DNA of 64,000 nucleotides from Rhodocyclales bacterium (lineage in GTDB: Bacteria; Pseudomonadota; Gammaproteobacteria; Burkholderiales; Rhodocyclaceae): the NCBI GenBank assembly GCA_016235165.1, contig JACRLX010000050.1, forward strand, positions 79,665 to 143,664, in the 5' to 3' direction. A model generated the notes under the pieces. That model saw nothing but the letters and a program-made list of their open reading frames with translations. It was not told where the DNA came from and ran no database searches. Below are positions 58,521-64,000 of this stretch, one piece after another (positions within the stretch are counted from its first letter, which is position 1; each line of letters opens with the position of its first letter). The position numbers and the translations under genes were made by a program.

Positions 58521-59453
58521 TTAGTCGAGACTGACTTTCTGTTCCACCGGGCCGGCCTTGACCAGGGTCCATTCGACCATCGATCCGTCGTAGAGCTTGA
58601 CCTTCTTGTTGCCGACCAGCTCGCTGGAGACGAACCAGCCGATGGAAGCCAGATGGCCGGTGTTGCAGAAGTTGATCTGCTCGCCGCTGGTGGACACGTT
58701 GGCCGCCTTGTAGAGTTTTTCGAGCTGGGCCTTGCTGCGGAATTTTCCGCCGCCGTTTTCCGTGGTCCAGCCGGAGGGCAGATTTTTGGCGCCGGGCAGG
58801 GTGCCGTTCTGCGTCGCCTTCGGATTGCGATTGATGCCGACGAACTGGTCCTCGGGCCGGCTGTCGACCAGGGTCACGCCCTTGGCCTTGGAGGCTTTCA
58901 CGTCGTCGAGGCTGGCGATCATCTCCATGCGCGGCTTGGCGACGAAGGTCTTGGCCGCCACCTTGGCGGCGCCGGCCTCGACCGGGTTGGCCTTGTCCTT
59001 GGCCCACTCCTTCATGCCGCCGTTGAGGATAGACACATTGTCGTGGCCCAGCACCTTGAAGGTCCAGTAGATGCGCGTGGCCCAGCCCATGTCGGCATAG
59101 CCGTCGCCGGGCGCGACCAGGATCACGTGGCTGTTGTTGTCCACGCCGAGGCTGCCGATATGCGCGACCAGCTTGTCGAGCTTGGCCGGGAACATGTCGG
59201 GCACCTTGTCGGCGCGCTCTTCGCGCCAGCCGGACTTGCCGAAGTCGGTACTCGCCGCGCCGGGAATGTGGCTGCGCAGGAAGTCCGAGGTCGGCTGCAT
59301 GTCGACGATGGCGATTCCGGGCTTGCCAAGATTGGCCTTGACCCAGGCGACATCGACCAGCGGTTCGGCGGCGAAGGCCGCGCCGATGAAACCGAACAGG
59401 AACGTCAGGGCCAGCCAGAATGAACGGCCACCTTTCATCAACAAGCTTTTCAT
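58521..59453 (-). CDS. Exported tandem-rhodanese sulfurtransferase
   Basis: Signal peptide; two rhodanese domains, INFCNTGHLASIGWFVSSEL active-site loop. Confidence 0.88.
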   Translation of the reverse strand: MKSLLMKGGRSFWLALTFLFGFIGAAFAAEPLVDVAWVKANLGKPGIAIVDMQPTSDFLRSHIPGAASTDFGKSGWREERADKVPDMFPAKLDKLVAHIGSLGVDNNSHVILVAPGDGYADMGWATRIYWTFKVLGHDNVSILNGGMKEWAKDKANPVEAGAAKVAAKTFVAKPRMEMIASLDDVKASKAKGVTLVDSRPEDQFVGINRNPKATQNGTLPGAKNLPSGWTTENGGGKFRSKAQLEKLYKAANVSTSGEQINFCNTGHLASIGWFVSSELVGNKKVKLYDGSMVEWTLVKAGPVEQKVSLD

Positions 59454-59485
59454 GGAGATCTCCTCTGTTGGAATAGTAGTGATGC

Positions 59486-59671
59486 TCAGATGCTGACGAT
59501 CCGGTCGGCGCCAAGTATGGCCTGCAACGCCGCGTCCCAGTCGTCCTGCTGCATGTCCCGACGCGCGATATCAACGACCGTGACGCGATGCGTCCCGCTC
59601 ATCTGCCGCAGCGCGGCTTCCACGGTCTGGGCGTCGGGAAACAGACCGGTATTCAGTTGCAGGATGTTCAT
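59486..59671 (-). CDS. Small hypothetical protein
   Basis: 61-aa ORF in tight co-oriented cluster. Confidence 0.5.
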   Translation of the reverse strand: MNILQLNTGLFPDAQTVEAALRQMSGTHRVTVVDIARRDMQQDDWDAALQAILGADRIVSI

Positions 59672-59678
59672 GAGGGCT

Positions 59679-59957
59679 TCACAGCGATAGCACGATGTCG
59701 GCGCCGGCGATGCTTGCCGCCATTGCGGATGCATCGAGCAGGGGGAGGTCGTCCGCCATCGCGGCCACGGTGGTTTGCGGCGCGATGCCAGTCAGTTCCA
59801 GCAGCTCCGCGTTGGCGGCGTTTTCGGCGGTTTCGGCGACCGGCCCGGTCATGAAGACCAGGCCGACCCGATGGCCGAAGATGGTCAGGCCGGCAGCGAC
59901 GCGCATCGCCTCGGCGTGGTCGCGGCGGGCCAGCACGAGGATGGATTTTTCGCTCAT
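59679..59957 (-). CDS. DsrE-like small protein
   Basis: SILVLARRDHAEAMRVAAGLTIFGHRVGLVFMTG. Confidence 0.6.
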   Translation of the reverse strand: MSEKSILVLARRDHAEAMRVAAGLTIFGHRVGLVFMTGPVAETAENAANAELLELTGIAPQTTVAAMADDLPLLDASAMAASIAGADIVLSL

Positions 59958-59964
59958 TAGACTA

Positions 59965-60002
59965 CCCTCCCCCCGGCCCCCTCGCCAAGCGAGGGGGTGA
60001 CG
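59965..60002 (-). repeat. 38-bp G-rich repeat, copy B
   Basis: CGTCACCCCCTCGCTTGGCGAGGGGGCCGGGGGGAGGG on minus strand. Confidence 0.7.
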
Positions 60003-60066
60003 ATGGTTCGCCGCTGCGCGGCTCCGTGTGATGACTGGCGCCCCTTCGGGCGGCCGTGCGGGGCGC

Positions 60067-60357
60067 TCACAGGCTCACCACTTTCTTCGCCTCGCCCATC
60101 AGGGAACTGTTGCTGGTCTGGCTGCCGGACTCGACCGGGCAGTGCAGGCCGGGACAGAACTTGTGCCAGGATTCCTCGCAAGCGACCGCGCGTTCGATGG
60201 TACCCAGCGCCGCAGCGAGATCGGTGTCGCGCAGGCCGAGCACGCCTTCGTGGGTGAAGAAGGCGCCCGCGCGACAACCCGCGCGGTTTGCGGCGAGCAG
60301 CAGCGGGTAGAGCAGCCGCCCGCCCGCGGCGGTGCCGACATGAAACAGGATGTCCAT
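60067..60357 (-). CDS. DsrE-like small protein
   Basis: MDILFHVGTAAGGRLLYPLLLAANRAGCRAGAFFTHEGVLGL; start abuts upstream rhodanese-like gene. Confidence 0.55.
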   Translation of the reverse strand: MDILFHVGTAAGGRLLYPLLLAANRAGCRAGAFFTHEGVLGLRDTDLAAALGTIERAVACEESWHKFCPGLHCPVESGSQTSNSSLMGEAKKVVSL

Positions 60358-60992
60358 CAGCGCGCCCTCGCTGCGGCAAGAGCCAATTGGCCGGGATGAA
60401 CCCGCACCGCCAAACCCCGGCCCGCGCGCAGCTGCGTAAAGTGGGCGATTGCCTGCCAGGCATCGTCCGCAATCACCACGCCATCGGCCGCAACCGGTTT
60501 GGACTCGCGGGCATCGACCAGCGCCGGCTTGTCGCGCAGGATGTCCGCGCCCAGTACCCACAGGCCATCGCGCATCGGCGCCGTCCACACCGCGCTGCGT
60601 ACGATACCGCGCTCCCGGCCACCGCCGGCCAGGCGCGGCAGCGGCCCGGTCAGGATGCGCACCGATTTCTGCCCGGCGAGATACAGCAGGCCGGCAACAA
60701 AATCGCGCGCCTTCGCTTCCTCGCCGATCACCAGCACGGATTCGCCGCCATCCAGTCCCGCCGTTCCCAATAGCCAGAGGATGTCGCGCTCGCTGGGCAG
60801 TTGCCGTTGCCGACCGAGAAAATCCTCCGCCGGCAGACAGCGCGCGCCGGGCAGGCTGGCGCGCTTGCAACCCGCCAGCGGCCGGCTGTCGATCACCGGC
60901 TCGCCAGCGCCGACTTTTGGCGTGTAGGCAAAGTCGCTCGCCGCCGACGCGGACGCGGCGAACAAGGTCAGGGCGAACAATGCCGTACGCAT
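60357..60992 (-). CDS. Exported rhodanese-like protein
   Basis: Signal peptide; divergent rhodanese-like segments. Confidence 0.55.
   Translation of the reverse strand: MRTALFALTLFAASASAASDFAYTPKVGAGEPVIDSRPLAGCKRASLPGARCLPAEDFLGRQRQLPSERDILWLLGTAGLDGGESVLVIGEEAKARDFVAGLLYLAGQKSVRILTGPLPRLAGGGRERGIVRSAVWTAPMRDGLWVLGADILRDKPALVDARESKPVAADGVVIADDAWQAIAHFTQLRAGRGLAVRVHPGQLALAAARAR
60891..60920 (-). repeat. KVGAG-type dispersed repeat, degenerate right half (CCAAAAGTCGGCGCTGGCGAGCCGGTGATC)
   Basis: In frame in rhodanese-like protein: PKVGAGEPV. Confidence 0.5.
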
Positions 60993-60993
60993 C

Positions 60994-61269
60994 TCAGCAA
61001 CCGCCGAAACGCTTGGTCGCGGCAGGCGCGGTGCCGCCGGCGCCGACCGGCGCGGGCGGGTTGTCGATGTAATAGCCCATCAGCTCGATCACGCTGACCT
61101 TGCCGAAGCCGGGCAGATCCAGCTCGGCCAGGGTTTCCGGCGGCGCCGGCTTTTTCGCTGCCTCGACGGTGGCGCGCGGCATGGCGGCCAGTGAGAAGCC
61201 GGCGGCGCAGACCGCAAGAGTGACGACCAGGCTGACGGAACAAAAGATGACGCCGGTGCGATTCAACAT
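60994..61269 (-). CDS. Hypothetical exported/membrane protein with C-terminal GGC
   Basis: 91-aa ORF, single TM/signal, cluster context. Confidence 0.5.
   Translation of the reverse strand: MLNRTGVIFCSVSLVVTLAVCAAGFSLAAMPRATVEAAKKPAPPETLAELDLPGFGKVSVIELMGYYIDNPPAPVGAGGTAPAATKRFGGC
61026..61055 (-). repeat. KVGAG-type dispersed repeat, degenerate (GGTCGGCGCCGGCGGCACCGCGCC)
   Basis: In frame: PVGAGGTAPA. Confidence 0.45.
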
Positions 61270-61285
61270 GCCATGTGCTCCGGGC

Positions 61286-61381
61286 TCACAGTGAGTCGCT
61301 GAAAAACGCCAGGTACATCATGCCGAAGGCGAGGCAGAACAGCAGGCCGTGGGCGATCACTTGCGCATCGATGAGCATCAT
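61286..61381 (-). CDS. 31-aa membrane microprotein
   Basis: MMLIDAQVIAHGLLFCLAFGMMYLAFFSDSL, overlapping upstream gene stop. Confidence 0.4.
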   Translation of the reverse strand: MMLIDAQVIAHGLLFCLAFGMMYLAFFSDSL

Positions 61382-61587
61382 TTGCCTCCCTTGTAATGCT
61401 GCACCAGCTTTTCCAGCGGCACGGCCTCGCCGCTGACCGGATGTATCACCGGCGGCGTGAAATAGGGCACGCCGTCCTTCGTCGTTCTCATACCCGGCGG
61501 CGGCGCGAAGCTCATCCAGAGAAAGCCGCCGACACTGGCAATCGCCGAGAGTGCGACAAGGAAACGCAGCAAAAGTCGTTGCCACAT
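61378..61587 (-). CDS. Small membrane protein
   Basis: MWQRLLLRFLVALSAIASVGGFLWMSFAPPP... Confidence 0.5.
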   Translation of the reverse strand: MWQRLLLRFLVALSAIASVGGFLWMSFAPPPGMRTTKDGVPYFTPPVIHPVSGEAVPLEKLVQHYKGGK

Positions 61588-61591
61588 GGCA

Positions 61592-61897
61592 TCAGTCCTT
61601 GCGGATGTAGATGTGCCAGCAGTTGGGCGCCTTGACCGTTTCCAGGTGCGTGGCATCGAGCTCGTCGCACAGCGGCGGCAGGGCCTCGACCGAGGACGGG
61701 TTGTCGGCCAGCACTTCGATGATGTCGCCGACGGCGACCTCGTTGACCGCCTTCTTGGTCATCAACTGCGGCCGCGGGCAGGAAACACCCAGGCAATCCA
61801 CGCGACGCGCGATGCCGACCTTGGTGCCGTCGGCAAGCACCGCCTCGCCACCGGCCACGACGTCCTCGACTTTCTTCTTCGATCCGAACAATCCCAT
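61592..61897 (-). CDS. TusA-family sulfur carrier protein
   Basis: VDCLGVSCPRPQLMTKKAVNEVAVGDIIEVLADNPSSVEALPPLCDELDA. Confidence 0.88.
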   Translation of the reverse strand: MGLFGSKKKVEDVVAGGEAVLADGTKVGIARRVDCLGVSCPRPQLMTKKAVNEVAVGDIIEVLADNPSSVEALPPLCDELDATHLETVKAPNCWHIYIRKD

Positions 61898-61912
61898 TTC
61901 ACTTCCTCCCGA

Positions 61913-62563
61913 TCAGGCTGCGACAGACGCGGCCTTGGCCGCCTTTTTCTTCTGGTGTTCCTTCTGGTGCTTCTCGTGCTCGGCGTGCTGGGCGGCTTCG
62001 CGGCGCAGGATGCCGCGATAGAGCAGGGCAAGGAAGGCCGTCTGCGCCAGGCCGAAGACGATCGCCGGCACGCCCAGCTTGCCTTGCAGCGTCTGCGCAT
62101 TGGCGAAACCGAGTTGCAGCGCCGGCGCGTTGATCTGGCCGGTCATGGTCTGCGGCGCCGGCGGCCACCAGCTCGCCGACCAGACCAGCGAGAACAGGAA
62201 CATGCCGACGAAGGTGAAGATCAGCGCCCACAGCGCGCCGATGTTGCCTTCGCCGGCCTTGACCCAGGTGGATACCGTGCAGGCACCGGCCAGCACCATG
62301 CCGATGCCGAACAGGAAGAGGCCGGCGAAGGTGTTGAGGCCGACATCGAACTGCAAGGGGTGGCCGGCACCGACGCTCATGAAGCCGGTGAAGCCGATGG
62401 TGAGGATCATCATCGCCACCAGCATGGCCTTGGTGTTGCGGTAGGTCTTGAACATGATGGCGTCGCGCAGCGCGGCGGTGTTGCAAAAGCGCGAGCGCTG
62501 CATCAGCAGGCCGGCCACCGAGCCGAACAGGAATGCGACCAGGCATTCGACGACGGGTGTCAT
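61913..62563 (-). CDS. YeeE/YedE-family transporter half
   Basis: LMQRSRFCNTAALRDAIMF...FGIGMVLAGACTVSTWVKAGEGNIGAL. Confidence 0.85.
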   Translation of the reverse strand: MTPVVECLVAFLFGSVAGLLMQRSRFCNTAALRDAIMFKTYRNTKAMLVAMMILTIGFTGFMSVGAGHPLQFDVGLNTFAGLFLFGIGMVLAGACTVSTWVKAGEGNIGALWALIFTFVGMFLFSLVWSASWWPPAPQTMTGQINAPALQLGFANAQTLQGKLGVPAIVFGLAQTAFLALLYRGILRREAAQHAEHEKHQKEHQKKKAAKAASVAA

Positions 62564-63057
62564 ACGTCTCCCTCCAGCAGTTTCTTGTAGATCAGCGAAC
62601 CGACCCAGGCGCCGGCGATGATGCCCGACATCGCCAGGTAACCGCCGAGGTTCATCTCCGGCATCAGGCCGAAGAAGGTGGATACGTTGCAGATGTATGC
62701 CAGGCGGATGCCGAAGCCCATCAGCAGGCCGCCGATGGTGATCAGCACCCATTCGGAAAGGTGGCGCGGCACGCGCCAGTAGAACTCCTTGCTCGCCACC
62801 GCGCCGACGAAGGCGCCGAACAGCATGCCGAGGCTGATGTAGATCTTCCAGTAGTCGGCGTGCGGAGGGAAGACGACGCTCCAGAAGGGGATGCGGTTCA
62901 GTTCGTCGCCGAGCACGGCCTGCGCCATCAGCCCGGTCATCATGGTCTCGCCGCCGCCGACGGTCCATGCCCCCATCAAGAGGAACATGAAAATGTCGAG
63001 CACCGCGATGGCCGCGAGCGCAATGATCGGATCGAGGGTCTTGCGAAAGAACTCCAT
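62560..63057 (-). CDS. YeeE/YedE-family transporter half
   Basis: GLLMGFGIRLAYICNVSTFFGLMPEMNLGGYLAMSGIIAGAWVGSL; overlaps next gene. Confidence 0.85.
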   Translation of the reverse strand: MEFFRKTLDPIIALAAIAVLDIFMFLLMGAWTVGGGETMMTGLMAQAVLGDELNRIPFWSVVFPPHADYWKIYISLGMLFGAFVGAVASKEFYWRVPRHLSEWVLITIGGLLMGFGIRLAYICNVSTFFGLMPEMNLGGYLAMSGIIAGAWVGSLIYKKLLEGDV

Positions 63058-63207
63058 GCCTGTCTTCTCCTCCATGCGTTCCGGTCTCGGGACCGGCGCT
63101 TTGTTGTGGAACGGATTCTGCGGCCTTGACACCGCCTGAGGTAGTATTTATTGCCAACAAGCCAGCGGCGCCGTTCGGGTGGAACCCCGGCGCCTTGCGG
63201 AGGAAGC

Positions 63208-63519
63208 ATGACGATTTACCACGAATCGCAGGATCTGCTCGAACACATGTTCAACGCCTGCACGACCTCGCAGATCAGCGAGTTCATCCCGGAAAAGCGC
63301 GGTTTTCGCATTCACGGGCACAGCACCACGGTGACGCTGGAGCGCGCCTTCTGGAACGTGCTCGATGCCATGGCGCTGGAGTGCGACACCACCGTGCCGC
63401 GCCTGATCGAGCGCGTGCTCGACGGCTGCCTGGTGGCCCACGACAAGAACCTGTCGTCCTGCCTGCGGGTGATCTGCCTCAAGTACCTCAACATCTACGC
63501 TTCGAATGGACCATCGTAG
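63208..63519 (+). CDS. Ribbon-helix-helix-like small protein
   Basis: FRIHGHSTTVTLERAFWNVLDAMALECDTTVPRLIERV. Confidence 0.6.
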   Translation: MTIYHESQDLLEHMFNACTTSQISEFIPEKRGFRIHGHSTTVTLERAFWNVLDAMALECDTTVPRLIERVLDGCLVAHDKNLSSCLRVICLKYLNIYASNGPS

Positions 63520-63565
63520 GGGAGCGTTCGAGTCTCGTCACCGCGTGCGTCGTCCGCGGCCGAGC

Positions 63566-63799
63566 CTACGCCAGCCAGTCGGCGATCCTGGCGCGGTCGG
63601 GAATGCCGCCGGCGTGCACCACCTTGCCGTCGACCACCACGCCCGGCGTGCTCATCACGCCGTAGCTCATGATGTCCTTGATCTCCCCTACCTTTTCGAG
63701 CTGGACGGCAACACCCCTGGCGGCGGCCGTCTCTTCGATCAGTTTCAGGGTGGTCTTGCAATTGGCACAGCCGGTGCCGAGGACTTTGATATTTTTCAT
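63566..63799 (-). CDS. Small thioredoxin-like redox protein
   Basis: MKNIKVLGTGCANCKTTLKLIEETAAARGVAVQLEKVGEIKDIMSYGVMSTPGVVVDG. Confidence 0.88.
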   Translation of the reverse strand: MKNIKVLGTGCANCKTTLKLIEETAAARGVAVQLEKVGEIKDIMSYGVMSTPGVVVDGKVVHAGGIPDRARIADWLA

Positions 63800-63864
63800 G
63801 GGGCGTTCCTTTACAGGTTGAAAGTGGCGGGCTGGAGCAGTGCCCAAACCAGGTAAATGCCTTA

Positions 63865-64000
63865 GGGAAATACTGAATAAGGTACAAACACTGTGAACGA
63901 TTTTTTTGTCATGAAGTCAGACAAAGAGTTGTGATCACAAGGGACGAACTGATGAAGCAGATGACGCTGGCGGCGACACGAGGATTCGAGAAGCACAACC
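63865..64000 (+). mobile_element. Left end of a putative IS5-family element, truncated by window edge
   Basis: Partial ORF from 63952, MKQMTLAATRGFEKHN..., resembles IS5-type transposase N-termini; upstream AT-rich end. Confidence 0.5.

Noticed and set aside
59697-59722. GATGTCGGCGCCGGCGATGCTTGCCG as a copy of the dispersed element
   Set aside because: Only the central GTCGGCGCCGGCG matches; the ACGGCG half is missing.
63126-63150. TTGACA...TAGTAT as a sigma-70 promoter for 63208
   Set aside because: Spacer is about 10-13 bp, too short for a -35/-10 pair.

Overview
A GC-rich 64 kb chromosomal window, probably from a betaproteobacterium (inferred from gene content and codon bias, not tested).

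Gene content, left to right:
- UbiD-type decarboxylase tail, TRAP transporter and dehydrogenases.
- A WH-nucleotidyltransferase/HEPN pair.
- A sulfur-metabolism region: SQR-like flavoproteins, rhodaneses, cysteine desulfurase, DsrE, ArsR-rhodanese.
- A decaying defence-type patch with DUF4268 and methyltransferase pseudogenes and a second MNT/HEPN pair.
- A PhnD/histidine kinase/sigma54-regulator sensory set, divergent from a Tat-exported PsrABC/Ttr/Soe-like molybdoenzyme operon with an unusual accessory set: two TorD-like proteins, a HisA-like barrel, a rhodanese-like protein and a multi-cluster ferredoxin.
- An ABC-exporter module with a beta-barrel and a LolA-like protein.
- A type I R-M operon with an embedded AAA-ATPase/DUF4276 pair.
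- A frameshifted HicA with HicB, an OmpR-type two-component system, and a second sulfur-trafficking cluster: rhodaneses, DsrE-like proteins, TusA and a split YeeE/YedE.
- An IS5-like transposase start at the right edge.

The most striking unexplained signal is a dispersed ~22-25 bp element, consensus GAAAGTCGGCGCTGGCGGNACGGCG. It has about 15 copies on both strands, in intergenic gaps and inside genes. Where it lies in sense orientation in genes it usually reads as an in-frame peptide K-V-G-A-G/D-x-T-A in unrelated proteins (HsdS, DNA methyltransferase, MMPL transporter, DUF4395 protein, TorD). A second notable signal is a spacing-conserved promoter-like module shared by two distant loci. All calls are from reading the sequence; no database search was run.
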